DNA of 64,000 nucleotides from Parundibacterium terreum. GTDB taxonomy: Bacteria; Pseudomonadota; Gammaproteobacteria; Burkholderiales; Burkholderiaceae_D. This document shows positions 44,529 through 53,283 of the stretch, piece after piece. Where the stretch lies: NCBI RefSeq assembly GCF_014636315.1, contig NZ_BMED01000001.1:1803941-1867940 (forward strand), read 5' to 3'. Both the position numbers and the translations under genes were made by a program. The number at the start of each line of letters is the position of its first letter. The first letter of the stretch is position 1. The notes below the pieces were generated by a model, which was not told the origin of the DNA, did not search any database, and was given only the letters and a program-made list of their open reading frames with translations.

Positions 44529-45338
44529 ATGTTTTCTCTGCCCTTCAAAAAGAACAAGGATATCAATGCCGTCTACGAGGAAAAACGCTTCCTGATAGGC
44601 GAGGAAGAGGCGTTTTTTGGACGTTTGCGTAGGGCCTTGCCCAATTGCTATATTTTTCCCAAGATTGATCTGGTCTCGCTACTGGAACCGGGTAGTACAG
44701 ATCCCAAGGTAAGGCTGGCAGAGCTGGCCCAGCTTGATGGCAAGAAAGTGGACTTTGGTGTATTCGATGCCAGCCTGGGCTTGTTGTGTGTGATCGAATT
44801 GTGCGTCAAGGACGAGACTGGCGCCTATGCGTCGAATAAGAAACTGTTTGAGACGGCAGGGATCAAGACCATACGCTGGGACAAGAATGCTTTGCCTACC
44901 TTTGAGCAGATATTAAGGATACTGGCGCCCTTCTCTACCATTGCGGCACCTAAACCAGACGTCGCTGCCAGCACCATCATGCGCACGCAGTTTGAGGAAA
45001 ACCGGACAACAGATACCGTGCAGGCGATCTACCAGTCCTTGCCGACTCCAAGCAATATCGAGGCGCTGTCCATACTCGCGATTGAAAAATTGACGCCAGA
45101 CCAGGCAATCAAGAAGGCATTTCCGCATGTATGGGAAAGGATTTGCCTGTTCTGCAACGAGCCACAACATTTGAAACGCTACCTGGCATCCCTGTCCTTG
45201 CAGGACCGGGGAGTAGAACGGGTGGGCTTTCCGCGTGAGGTATTACGGGAGATTTCTGCCATCCAGGCCGAGAACGAACGCTATATACAACGCGCCGTGC
45301 CAAGAACGACATGGCACAATTCCTTCATCAATCGCTGA
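44529..45338 (+). CDS. DUF2726-domain protein
   Basis: A 269-residue protein whose N-terminal half (about 15-135) carries the DUF2726 pattern: an E-E-E-A-F-F-G-R-L opening, VDFGVFDASLGLLCVIELCVKDE (the D...E-x-C/K core of a restriction-endonuclease-like fold) and ETAGIKTIRWD. The family is related to nuclease folds, but whether this one is catalytic is unclear: the usual final Lys-containing E-x-K reads E-L-C here. The C-terminal half has no known domain and holds two cysteines (CLFCNEP). Cytosolic, no operon partners. Confidence 0.7.
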   Translation: MFSLPFKKNKDINAVYEEKRFLIGEEEAFFGRLRRALPNCYIFPKIDLVSLLEPGSTDPKVRLAELAQLDGKKVDFGVFDASLGLLCVIELCVKDETGAYASNKKLFETAGIKTIRWDKNALPTFEQILRILAPFSTIAAPKPDVAASTIMRTQFEENRTTDTVQAIYQSLPTPSNIEALSILAIEKLTPDQAIKKAFPHVWERICLFCNEPQHLKRYLASLSLQDRGVERVGFPREVLREISAIQAENERYIQRAVPRTTWHNSFINR

Positions 45339-45376
45339 GACCAAGACCCGGATTCGTTCAGCAAGCAAATCGCGCA

Positions 45377-45868
45377 TCATTCACTGATTGCTTTTGCCGC
45401 TTCATTTTTTGCGGATTCGGCATCCAATAGACCCCTGATCCAGTTTTCCGCATCTTCCAGCCTCTCAAAAACCCGGCTAGGCACGCCTACCTTGGCGTAG
45501 CACGCCAGGATGGCCGGCAGCATGATAGAGATGCCCTCCACCTCGGGGCCGATCAGGAATGCCGCTCCTACCCTGCCGCGGCCTTCCAGGTTTGCCCTGT
45601 CCATTGCCTGCGTCAGCACGTCCACAACTTCGCGTCCAGCCAGCGCACTGCTGAAAATGTGTATGACTTCTCCGAGAGGGCCGGTGAGCTTGCCCTGCGC
45701 CACAAGCCGCCGCTGGATGCGCACCAGCGCGTGGATCAGCTCGATATTGAACGGACCATAGGCATCGCTATAGATGATACCATTCTCAATGCGCACATCG
45801 ACTCTGCCATGCGGCCTGAAGGCGCCGATCAGGATATCGTCGGTACTACCGGTTAAAGCCTTTTCCAT
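45377..45868 (-). CDS. Uncharacterised STAS-like protein, 163 aa
   Basis: The fold looks like a SpoIIAA/STAS-like alpha/beta protein: alternating strands and helices (RVDVRIENGIIYSDAYGPFNIELIHALVRIQRRLV, then GEVIHIFSSALAGREVVDVLTQAMDRA and ISIMLPAILACYAKVGVPSRVFERLEDAENWIRGLL). The last segment, VFERLEDAENWI, is common in SpoIIAA-like proteins. No phosphorylatable Ser/Thr in the classical DSSG position is obvious. The start and function are uncertain; there is no operon partner. Convergent with the DUF2726 gene. Confidence 0.6.
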   Translation of the reverse strand: MEKALTGSTDDILIGAFRPHGRVDVRIENGIIYSDAYGPFNIELIHALVRIQRRLVAQGKLTGPLGEVIHIFSSALAGREVVDVLTQAMDRANLEGRGRVGAAFLIGPEVEGISIMLPAILACYAKVGVPSRVFERLEDAENWIRGLLDAESAKNEAAKAISE

Positions 45869-45945
45869 TCATTCCACCCGGGGGAAATTTGCCAATGGTG
45901 CTCCCTCATAGGTTATCACAAGCACAGGTTTCACGTAAGCAATCC

Positions 45946-46272
45946 TTAGGCTTGCCACACCCCATAGCCAGCCTCCCGTAAGCCTATCGCCAGTTCCACC
46001 TCCATCTCGGCCGCACCGCGATAGGGCATGGGATTATAAAATTCATACAGTTCAGGCAGCAGGCGCAGCCCAAATTCAAATACATACTTATTCGACTGTA
46101 TGCCGGCCTTGTGCTTGTCAAAACGCACATCCGGGCTAAGACCGGTCATGCCCACGTACACGCAGGGTTTACCGGGAATGTAATCGGGATTCGCCTTTTT
46201 GAAGCGGGCTTCATACAGGACGTCCCGGGATAACTCGATGACGTAGACATTGTGGTGGTAGCGGCGTGCCAT
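45946..46272 (-). CDS. GIY-YIG-like endonuclease-fold protein
   Basis: A 108-residue protein with the GIY-YIG signature in variant form: VYVIELS at 9-15 and PCVYVGMTGLSPDVRFDKHKAG near 32-55, where the second YVG-M-T and the following Arg match the family and a Glu lies near residue 90. These small proteins are usually uncharacterised; a nuclease role is inference. The ATG at 46272 (MARRYHHN) is preferred over that of the frame open from 46308. It may be followed by nothing co-transcribed. Confidence 0.75.
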   Translation of the reverse strand: MARRYHHNVYVIELSRDVLYEARFKKANPDYIPGKPCVYVGMTGLSPDVRFDKHKAGIQSNKYVFEFGLRLLPELYEFYNPMPYRGAAEMEVELAIGLREAGYGVWQA

Positions 46273-46358
46273 GCGGGCATTATGGAGTAATGCTGGAAAA
46301 AGAACCATCTCCCAGAGCAGCTAAAGCATAAGCACCACCCCAACCCGGTACTAAAACA

Positions 46359-46387
46359 AAAAGAGCCCGCATGCGGCGGGCTCTTTT
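46359..46387. terminator. Bidirectional terminator
   Basis: A 12-bp stem of AAAAGAGCCCGC with its inverse around ATGCG. The A- and T-runs at the ends make it work on both strands; it lies 18 bases past the stop of the secreted duplicated-protein gene (minus strand) and upstream of the GIY-YIG gene. Confidence 0.85.
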
Positions 46388-46405
46388 AACGGCGAAAGTT
46401 CGTGA

Positions 46406-46993
46406 TCAGCCGCGTATCTGATCGTTGTTTTTATCTTTGTGAATATGGCGCGATTGCTTGTTTTCATCGCGCTGGATTTTACGCTGCTCGCCGGCACTGA
46501 CATGGCCATTTTTTCCGGCCTGAAATTCCTGGCCGTCCACTTTAGCTTGTCCGCGTTCCAGTTTGGCTACTTCATGATTGGTCAGCGAGCCGCCCTTAAC
46601 GCCGTTTTCCACGCGCTGCTCCTGGTTCACGTTGCGCTGTACATCCGCCTGCATGCGACGGCTGGAAGCGGAGTTGGGATTGCCGGTCTGGGCATTGGTT
46701 TTATCCGCATGAATATCGCTGCTGACTTTGTTCTGCATATTCTGGATACGATTTTTTTCTGCCTGGCTCAACTTGCCGTCCTTCAGTGCACGGGCTTCGG
46801 TCTTGTCCACGGCTTTTTCTTCACGCTCCAGCTTGGCTGCTTCACGTGTAGAGAGCTGACCCGATTTCAAGCCGTTTTCTATCCTCTGCTGCTGGTTCAC
46901 GTCACGCTGCACCTCAGTGCCAGCTGTTTGCGCAAAAGCGGCGGTTGCAAACAGGCTGCTCAGCAATACGGCGAGTAATTTTGTCGTTTTCAT
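46406..46993 (-). CDS. Exported protein with an internal duplication
   Basis: A 195-residue protein with a signal peptide (1-21, cleavage after AFA). The mature part is two copies of a roughly 75-residue unit, 28-102 and 118-192, offset by 90 residues. Both units share VQRxVNQxQRxENGxKxG, then ExAKLERxxxxVD and IHxDKxNxQ. The protein is highly charged and probably helical. I do not recognise the family. The clear signal, strong duplication and bidirectional terminator beyond its stop support a real gene. It may bind or structure something in the periplasm. Confidence 0.72.
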   Translation of the reverse strand: MKTTKLLAVLLSSLFATAAFAQTAGTEVQRDVNQQQRIENGLKSGQLSTREAAKLEREEKAVDKTEARALKDGKLSQAEKNRIQNMQNKVSSDIHADKTNAQTGNPNSASSRRMQADVQRNVNQEQRVENGVKGGSLTNHEVAKLERGQAKVDGQEFQAGKNGHVSAGEQRKIQRDENKQSRHIHKDKNNDQIRG

Positions 46994-47153
46994 GTTGTAT
47001 CCCTATTTTCGGTTAGAAGTTTTCTTTTTAAGTTCCCGAGCCGCGATTGTGGCGGCTCATGGGCATCTAACGCAAGGATTTCATCAGGCGATTACCGGCA
47101 AACTGTAATTTTAGTAACCAGTTGTTGCCGGGAATGTATAAGAAGACAGGAAG

Positions 47154-48014
47154 TCAGGCAATCGCCTGCAAGATAAGTCCAAGCTCACCCTTGGTTTCTT
47201 CCATCAGGATGCCGCTCTTTTCTTCATCTAGTTGCAGATTTTGCAGCGCAGGTGGAATCACATTCCAGTTAACCACGTCTATCGACTTGGCGACAAAATG
47301 CGCATCCAGAAAATCAGCCGTTGCAACGACATCGGTCAGTGTGGGCTTGGGGCCCAGCGGAATGTTGGGAGAGCGGCAGTCCATCACTGCAGCCTGGATG
47401 TCATCGGACAAATCCCAGTTTTCCAATATCGCTGAGCCTATGCTGCCGTGCCATTGGTCCACCAGATCCCACAGTGCCTTCTCAGAGGGAAACAGATCCT
47501 GGTAATGGCGAGCCCGGTTCAGTACGTAGAATTTGCCCACGTCATGCAGCAAACCCGCCAGCAAGGCCTTGTCCGGGTTCAGCTTGGTCAGATTCTTCGC
47601 CACTACATACGACATTGCGGCAACCCGCAGACTCCTGGTCCACAAGCCTTCCATGCGCTGCGAACTCTGGCCGGTAGATTTATGCTCGGTCAATTGCTTC
47701 ATCCCTACCGAGATCGCAACATTGCGCACAGCGGCAAAGCCCAGCGCCATCGTCGCCATGCGCAGCTCAGAAATCCGTTTATTGGTGCGGTTATAAAGAA
47801 TGGAATTACTCAAGCGCAACACTTGTGCAGACAAGACGGGCTCTGCGCTGATAATGCGTGCCACCGCATCATTGGAAATATCCGGATTGCTCAGGGCCTT
47901 GCGGATTTTCATTGTGGCATTCAAAGAGGTAGGAAAGATCAGCTCTTTCGCCGACAGTTCTGCTGTCAGACCCTCGATAAATTCAAATTCTCTGGCTTTT
48001 TCGTTTGCTGTCAT
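47154..48014 (-). CDS. HDOD-domain signalling protein (copy 1)
   Basis: A 286-residue HDOD protein, almost all of it one domain (about 20-275). The HD pair lies in LLAGLLHDVGKFYVLNRA. HDOD proteins are HD-related signalling modules of bacteria, often not acting as phosphodiesterases, that adjust motility, biofilm or secretion through unknown contacts. The neighbouring gene upstream encodes a paralogue that shares well over half of its residues by eye; the pair is an evident tandem duplication. The second copy ends 250 bases away, so the genes are probably transcribed separately. A hairpin of AATTACAT arms lies just ahead of the start (48032-48053). Confidence 0.88.
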   Translation of the reverse strand: MTANEKAREFEFIEGLTAELSAKELIFPTSLNATMKIRKALSNPDISNDAVARIISAEPVLSAQVLRLSNSILYNRTNKRISELRMATMALGFAAVRNVAISVGMKQLTEHKSTGQSSQRMEGLWTRSLRVAAMSYVVAKNLTKLNPDKALLAGLLHDVGKFYVLNRARHYQDLFPSEKALWDLVDQWHGSIGSAILENWDLSDDIQAAVMDCRSPNIPLGPKPTLTDVVATADFLDAHFVAKSIDVVNWNVIPPALQNLQLDEEKSGILMEETKGELGLILQAIA

Positions 48015-48263
48015 GGCAGGTGTATCCGGTTAATTACATGCTTTTATGTAATTGTATCTGCATTGCCCGCTCTGACACGTATTTCACACTGATTCGCCAA
48101 CCGGTTTTGGTGGTGGCTTTGCTGCCGGGCATATAACTACATTAGCATATTTTCAACAAATCTTGAGCGATATGCGCAAAGAGACCTGAGCACCGGTAGC
48201 TCCAGTCTGCAGCAAACCGAAAATCACGCGAACCGGCAGCCTGCACGCACGGGCAGGACAATG

Positions 48264-49124
48264 TCAGGAGATGGCCTTCAGTATCTGGGATAGCTCCAGC
48301 CGGGTTCCCTCACGTAGCTGATCCAGCCTTTCACGGTCCAGGTGCAGGTTCCTCAGCGCACAGGGCAAGACAGCCCAGTTGATCTCATCCAGGGTATTGG
48401 CAACGAAGTGGCGATCCAGAAAATCGGCGCTGGCGATCACGTCGGTCAGCGTAGGTCTGGCGCCAAGGGGGAGATTGGGCACGCGGTGATCCATCACCGC
48501 CGCCCGGATATCATCATCGATATCCCAGTTTTCCAGGATGGCCGCCCCTATGCTGGCATGCCATTGGTCCACCACTTCCCAGATGGTGTGCTCGGTGACG
48601 AACAGGTTCTGGTATTGGCGAGCCCGGTTGAGGATATAGAATTTGCCGATATCATGCAGCAGGCCGGCCAACATCGCTTTCTCCGGGCTGATCCTGGTCA
48701 GGTCCCTGGCCAGCACAAAAGATAGAGCAGCCACCCGCAAGCTGCGCGTCCACAGGCCTTCCATATGTTGCGACACTTGCCCCGCCGCCTGATGTTCGGC
48801 CAGTTGCTTCATGCCGACAAAAATGGCGACATGCCGGACTGCGGCATAGCCTAGCAGTAGTGTCGCAGCACGCAGTTCCGATATCCGCTTGCCGCTACGG
48901 TTGAACATCACAGAATTGCTCAACAATAGCACCTGCGCCGAAACGACGGGCTCGGAGCCGATAATCCGCGCCACATTATCATTGGAAATATCAGGATTGC
49001 ACAAGGCCCTGCGGATTTTCATCGTGGCATTGAGCGAGGTCGGAAAGATCAGTTCTTTCGAAGACAGTTCCGCAGTCAACCCTTGGATAAACTCAAATTC
49101 GCTGGAGTGCTCTATCGTAGTCAT
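48264..49124 (-). CDS. HDOD-domain signalling protein (copy 2)
   Basis: A 286-residue paralogue of the preceding gene in equal length and order: AELSSKELIFPTSLNATMKIRRALCNPDISND near the start, LLAGLLHDIGKFYILNRA at the HD pair. It keeps the HD residues. The equal lengths and the shared, unbroken alignment indicate a local tandem duplication with continuing divergence. No output domain; role unknown, as for copy 1. The start at 49124 is well placed but no strong ribosome binding site is seen. Confidence 0.88.
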   Translation of the reverse strand: MTTIEHSSEFEFIQGLTAELSSKELIFPTSLNATMKIRRALCNPDISNDNVARIIGSEPVVSAQVLLLSNSVMFNRSGKRISELRAATLLLGYAAVRHVAIFVGMKQLAEHQAAGQVSQHMEGLWTRSLRVAALSFVLARDLTRISPEKAMLAGLLHDIGKFYILNRARQYQNLFVTEHTIWEVVDQWHASIGAAILENWDIDDDIRAAVMDHRVPNLPLGARPTLTDVIASADFLDRHFVANTLDEINWAVLPCALRNLHLDRERLDQLREGTRLELSQILKAIS

Positions 49125-49487
49125 AGGGAATGCGCACCTGATTGTAGGTAGATATCTAGTCCGGGCGTATTTCTTTCCCCAAGTATGTGGTGCTGAAGTC
49201 TGTGCTTGGCTTTTATTATTTATTTTTGGGGAAAGCTGATATTACATTATCACATTTCCCGGCGATCCCCAACGTGATACAACAATGCCTGTGGTTGAAT
49301 GCACACTGCTTGCATGTATATATGACTGGCCATCGCGTCGCATTCCGCTGATCGCACAGTCTTGTGTATCGAATTGTTGGAAGCAGCACCGGCCGCAGCA
49401 TGAATCTGGTGAAATCCATTTGTTGGAAATCTAAAAAAAATTTCCTCTCAGAAATGTAAAACATAAGATCAATACAAGGAGACCCGC
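49125..49487. other. Intergenic region without a recognised gene
   Basis: About 360 bases between divergent genes, with promoters expected. It holds GGGAAA/TTTCCC arms (about 49230-49262) but no convincing frame or RNA family. Confidence 0.5.
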
Positions 49488-50555
49488 ATGAAAGAAAATC
49501 GTCGCAGCTTTCTCAAGTTAGGCGCCACCAGCGCAGCAGTAGGCATGCTTGGCCACGCCACGCAGGCCGCCGCACAAGAGCCGCAAATAGGAGCGATTAC
49601 GCCACTGGCAGCCAAGCTGGGCCTGCGCCTGGCAACTTTTGCGCAGCGCAAAGACGACAAGCCGCGCGTCGGCGTGGTACTGGATGATGGCCGCATCATC
49701 GACATAGGCGCTGAAGCGCAAAGACAAAAACAGAAGCTGGTGTTCGATCCAGGCTCCATGCTGTCGCTGATAGCCAGTGGCGACCAGGGCGTGGCCCAGG
49801 CCCATTCATTGGCAGAGCGGGCCAGCCTGCTGAAGATGGCCAGCCCCACGGTCAACCAGGTTCGCCTGCTGTCCCCCATCCCTCGTCCGCACAGCAATAT
49901 CTATGCAGTCGGCTGGAATTACCTGGACCATTTTGAAGAGGGCAAGGATGCCCGCGCCGACAAGACCGTCAGCACCTATCCGTCCAATCCTGTGTTCTTC
50001 AGCAAGGCTGTGAACACCATGAATGGTCCTTTCGACTCCATCCCCTACGATGCCAGCAATTCCACGATGATAGACTGGGAAGCAGAATTGGCCGTAATCA
50101 TAGGCCAGGACGGGCGCAATATCAGTGAAGAGCAGGCAATGAAGCATGTGTTCGGCTTTGCTACCTACAACGACACCACCGCCAGGGATGTACAGCAAAA
50201 GCGCCATGGCGGCCAATGGTTCAAGGGCAAGAGCCTGGACGGCCATGGACCGATGGGACCGTGGATCGTGACCACGGCAGGGCTGAGCCTGGATGATGCT
50301 CGCATTATCTGCCGTGTGAACGGCGTCGAAAAACAAAATGCCAGCTACAAGCAGATGTACTTCAAGATCCCAAGGATCATTGCAGAACTGTCGCGCGGGC
50401 TGACACTGAGAGCCGGCGACATCATCGCTACCGGCACGCCATCCGGCGTGGGCTTTGCCCGCAAGCCGCAGGAGTTCATGAAGCCCGGCGACATCATGGA
50501 AACGGAAATCACCGGCATAGGCATACTGCGCAACACCATCAAGGCTGAAGCCTGA
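49488..50555 (+). CDS. Tat-exported fumarylacetoacetate hydrolase-family protein
   Basis: A 355-residue protein with a perfect twin-arginine signal, NRRSFLKLG (R5-R6), followed by a hydrophobic stretch and Ala-rich cleavage near 29. The rest is a fumarylacetoacetase (FAH) domain with family text: NPVFFSKAVNTMNGPFDSI, the metal ligand region DWEAELAVIIG, GKSLDGHGPMGPWI and IIATGTPSGVGFA. FAH enzymes cleave C-C bonds of fumaryl- or acyl-pyruvate-type acids and are normally cytosolic, so Tat export is unusual and suggests a metal loaded before secretion. AAGGAG before the ATG supports the start. Confidence 0.88.
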   Translation: MKENRRSFLKLGATSAAVGMLGHATQAAAQEPQIGAITPLAAKLGLRLATFAQRKDDKPRVGVVLDDGRIIDIGAEAQRQKQKLVFDPGSMLSLIASGDQGVAQAHSLAERASLLKMASPTVNQVRLLSPIPRPHSNIYAVGWNYLDHFEEGKDARADKTVSTYPSNPVFFSKAVNTMNGPFDSIPYDASNSTMIDWEAELAVIIGQDGRNISEEQAMKHVFGFATYNDTTARDVQQKRHGGQWFKGKSLDGHGPMGPWIVTTAGLSLDDARIICRVNGVEKQNASYKQMYFKIPRIIAELSRGLTLRAGDIIATGTPSGVGFARKPQEFMKPGDIMETEITGIGILRNTIKAEA

Positions 50556-50570
50556 TTAAAAGACGTGTGA

Positions 50571-50600
50571 AAAAAAAGCGGGCTCTTGCCCGCTTTTTTT
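50571..50600. terminator. Bidirectional terminator
   Basis: GCGGGC-TCTT-GCCCGC with seven A before and seven T after. It serves the exported FAH gene (plus strand) and the membrane-protein gene (minus strand), whose stop at 50599-50601 is at its edge. Confidence 0.9.
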
Positions 50601-51024
50601 AATTTGATTTGCTGCGCATCGAGCTGAGGAACAAGCCAAGCCCGCCCACCGCCAGCACCAGGATCACGATCAGGTCAAACAGGGACATGCTACGCAAGTC
50701 GAAATGGATGGAGCTGATGACGCCAAAAGTCAGCGCCGCCAGCGAACCCAGCGCCAGCACCCAGCCCAACAGGCTTTTGACGTTATAAAACACCATGCCT
50801 ATGCCGATGATGAAAGGGATCATGATCATGCCACTGGTAATGCCATAGCTGCTGCCAAAGGCGTTCCAGCTATAGATACCCATGCCCATGCCAAAACTGG
50901 AGTGCACGGTAATCGCATTGAACAGCATATAGAAACCGCCGCACATCATGAACAGGCCAAGGAAAAACTGGCCGACACCGCCCTCTGTTCCGCCCGCACC
51001 CTTCATCGCGCTTTCTCCTTTCAT
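50599..51024 (-). CDS. Four-helix membrane protein, unknown function
   Basis: A 141-residue membrane protein with about four helices, Gly- and Met-rich early on (FFLGLFMMCGGFYMLFNAITVHSSFGMGMG) and ending SSMRSKSN. The ATG at 51024 follows GGGAGG by a good distance; the longer frame to 51069 is not needed. No family recognised. The helix count and the short loops would fit a small integral membrane scaffold; no motif. Convergent with the FAH gene. Confidence 0.65.
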   Translation of the reverse strand: MKGESAMKGAGGTEGGVGQFFLGLFMMCGGFYMLFNAITVHSSFGMGMGIYSWNAFGSSYGITSGMIMIPFIIGIGMVFYNVKSLLGWVLALGSLAALTFGVISSIHFDLRSMSLFDLIVILVLAVGGLGLFLSSMRSKSN

Positions 51025-51168
51025 GTTGCCTCCCTGTCGATTATGATGAAGCCATTGCTTCGATAGCAAGCATTGTAAATGACATTGCCGCCTTTTTAAT
51101 CGGCAATATTCGTACAGAATAACCGCCTTTCAGTACAAGCCGCCACTGGCAAAAAAGGAAACCCTTCT

Positions 51169-51561
51169 ATGACATTTGAGCTCTATTGTGTGGGCTGGAC
51201 TCTCGTGCTGGCCATCGTCCAGATTTTGCTGGCTTCGCTGACCAGGACTGCCCAGTTCGGTCCCAAGTGGAATATGGGTGCTCGCGATGGAGAAACGCCG
51301 CCGTTGAATCCAGTATCGGCCCGCCTGCTGCGTGCCCAGGCTAATCTGTTTGAAACCATGCCGGTTTTTATCGCCGCAATCCTGGTAGCCGCAATCGCCG
51401 GGCGCACCGGTGAGCTAACGCATTGGGGCGCACTAATCTACCTGACAGCCAGGGTCGTCTATGTCCCGCTGTATGCGCTCGGAATACCTGTGGTGCGCAC
51501 CCTGACATGGAGCATCTCCATGGCCGGTATTGTGATGTGCCTGCTGGCCATTTTGCGCTGA
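51169..51561 (+). CDS. MAPEG-family membrane protein
   Basis: A 130-residue inner-membrane protein with four helices and the MAPEG pattern: NPVSARLLRAQANLFETMPVFIAAILVA (the conserved R-x-x-A-x-x-N-x-x-E) and ARVVYVPLYALGIPVVRTLTW. In eukaryotes, members are glutathione-dependent eicosanoid and detoxification enzymes; bacterial members have unknown substrates. The next gene starts 5 bases after its stop, so the two are co-transcribed. Confidence 0.85.
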   Translation: MTFELYCVGWTLVLAIVQILLASLTRTAQFGPKWNMGARDGETPPLNPVSARLLRAQANLFETMPVFIAAILVAAIAGRTGELTHWGALIYLTARVVYVPLYALGIPVVRTLTWSISMAGIVMCLLAILR

Positions 51562-51565
51562 CAAG

Positions 51566-52111
51566 ATGGCAGATATATTTCCGGTACTGCATACGCCGCG
51601 CTTCCTGCTCAGACACATAAGCGGAGCCGATGTCGGACAAGTCTTTCGCGGACTGTCGCACCCTCAGGTAACCGCCTACTACGGCATCTCTTATACGAGC
51701 CAGGAAGCCACTCAGGCACAGATAGACTGGTACCAGGAACTGCTCGATCAGCAGACCGGCATCTGGTGGGGCATATGCCTGCAAGAGACGCCAGGCGAAC
51801 TGCTCGGAGCCTGCGGTTTTTATGAGTGGAACAAGGACAACCGCAATACCGATATGGGCTACTGGCTATTGCCGGAACACTGGGGTTCAGGCGCCATGCA
51901 AGAATGCCTACACGCAATACTCCAGCATGCGTTCAGCCAAATGCATCTGCATCGGGTAGAAGCCGAGGTAGAGCCGGAAAACACGCCCAGCAGCCGCCTT
52001 CTGCTCAAACTGGGTTTTCAACTGGAAGGCACACGCCGTCAATGCGAATGGAAAAATGGGCACTTCGTGGATCTGGAGTACTACTCGCTGCTGGCAAGTG
52101 AACTCAAATAA
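51566..52111 (+). CDS. GNAT-family N-acetyltransferase
   Basis: A 181-residue acetyltransferase with the RimJ-like GNAT profile: RFLLRHISGADVGQVFRGLSHPQV, WWGICLQETPGELLGACGFYEWNKDNRNTDMGYWLLPEHWGSGAMQECLHAIL (with a Q/R-x-x-G-x-G/A-like acetyl-CoA loop) and LHRVEAEVEPENTPSSRLLLKLGFQLEGTRRQ. Such enzymes acetylate protein N-termini or small amines; the target is unknown. It starts 5 bases after the MAPEG gene and shares its operon. Confidence 0.88.
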   Translation: MADIFPVLHTPRFLLRHISGADVGQVFRGLSHPQVTAYYGISYTSQEATQAQIDWYQELLDQQTGIWWGICLQETPGELLGACGFYEWNKDNRNTDMGYWLLPEHWGSGAMQECLHAILQHAFSQMHLHRVEAEVEPENTPSSRLLLKLGFQLEGTRRQCEWKNGHFVDLEYYSLLASELK

Positions 52112-52148
52112 ATGAGCTCAAGTAAATGCTCTCAACTTTAACGGGCAG

Positions 52149-52895
52149 TTAGAGTGCCGGATTTTTCCATTTTTTTTCCAGCACGGCATAGGTGCCGTTG
52201 GCGCGTACAGTCTGCAAGCCCTTGTCCAGCAGATCTGCATATCTGGCGGCTTCCGGCCTGAGTTTGGAGAAGCTGACGAACAATTTATCTTCCGTCACTA
52301 TGCCGACCTGGCGTATCTTGCCTTGCAGCTCACTGGCGTAGAAAGCATTAAGATAGTCGACCACGCGCGTATAGACCAGCGAATATTCCGACCTCCCCAA
52401 TAACAGCTTGCGCAAGCTGGAAATATCCGTAGGCGCATCCTCCCTGAATATGCGATTATCTTTTTCCACTTCATCGCCATAGGTATAGCCATGCGTGAAG
52501 CCAACGCGATGGCCCTTCAGTTCGGCCACGGTAATCTTTTGCGCAGCCGCGTCGGCACGTGCGTAGATACCGATCACCGCCTTGAAAATAGGCTCTTTGT
52601 GGAACACGAACTCCTGCCCCAGTTTGGCGTCGTTCAGACTATCGAAACAGCCCATAGCCTGCCCTGTCTGCACCAGCATCAGGCAACGCGCATAGGGCGC
52701 GGCGACAAACTGGACTTTCACACCGACTGAAGCGTAAGCCGCGTCGATGACGTCTACGGCAAAACCTTGCAACTGGCCATTTTTCAAAGCGGAATACGGA
52801 TACCAGTCATCCTCCCCTATCAGGGTGATGGTTTCAGCGCGCAAGCCGGGGCTTGTACTGAACAGCAAAACGCATATCAAGAAAACACGCAGCAT
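52149..52895 (-). CDS. Family-3 solute-binding-like periplasmic protein (copy 1)
   Basis: A 248-residue protein with a signal peptide (1-20) and a family-3 solute-binding fold: ITLIGEDDWYPYSALKNGQLQGFAVDVIDAAYASVGVKVQFVAAPYARC at the N-terminus and GLQTVRANGTYAVLEKKW at the C-terminus. No permease or ATPase gene is adjacent, so it may be an orphan receptor or enzyme-like form rather than part of an importer. A 24-base palindrome carrying the TTAGAA...TTCTAA motif lies 50 bases upstream. Confidence 0.8.
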   Translation of the reverse strand: MLRVFLICVLLFSTSPGLRAETITLIGEDDWYPYSALKNGQLQGFAVDVIDAAYASVGVKVQFVAAPYARCLMLVQTGQAMGCFDSLNDAKLGQEFVFHKEPIFKAVIGIYARADAAAQKITVAELKGHRVGFTHGYTYGDEVEKDNRIFREDAPTDISSLRKLLLGRSEYSLVYTRVVDYLNAFYASELQGKIRQVGIVTEDKLFVSFSKLRPEAARYADLLDKGLQTVRANGTYAVLEKKWKNPAL

Positions 52896-52944
52896 GAGGG
52901 CGATGAAGCGAGAGGATTTTACGAAGAACTCAATATGTCAATTT

Positions 52945-52968
52945 ATTAGAATTCAAATGAGTTCTAAT
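52945..52968. repeat. Short palindrome sharing the TAGAACTCA-type terminal motif
   Basis: ATTAGAA (52945-52951) and TTCTAAT (52962-52968), extended with one mismatch to ATTAGAATTCA/TGAGTTCTAAT. The right arm TGAGTTCTA is identical to those at 12273-12281 and 58984-58992. It sits 50-73 bases ahead of the solute-binding gene start. Confidence 0.5.
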
Positions 52969-53283
52969 GATTGAGGCCGGAGCGTGATGCCTTGTAATTA
53001 TCAGGGGAGAAACAAAAGCAGATTGCAAAATAGTGTATCGGCGCAAAATGTTTCTCAAGAGAACTTTACCCTATATTAATGCAGCGCCAGGTGTTTGCGG
53101 ACGGCATCTATCAGGAGGCTGGCAAATCTGTTGTGTATTTGCCGAAGAGACTCTGAACGGTATTTTCCAGGGAGATCCGTTTTGCATTCTGCGATGGAAA
53201 CAAACACTTACAAACTGCAGGTCAACGATGCGTGGATTTCGGGAGTTATATCCTCACATGTTTTCATATAACTGGAGAAAACC

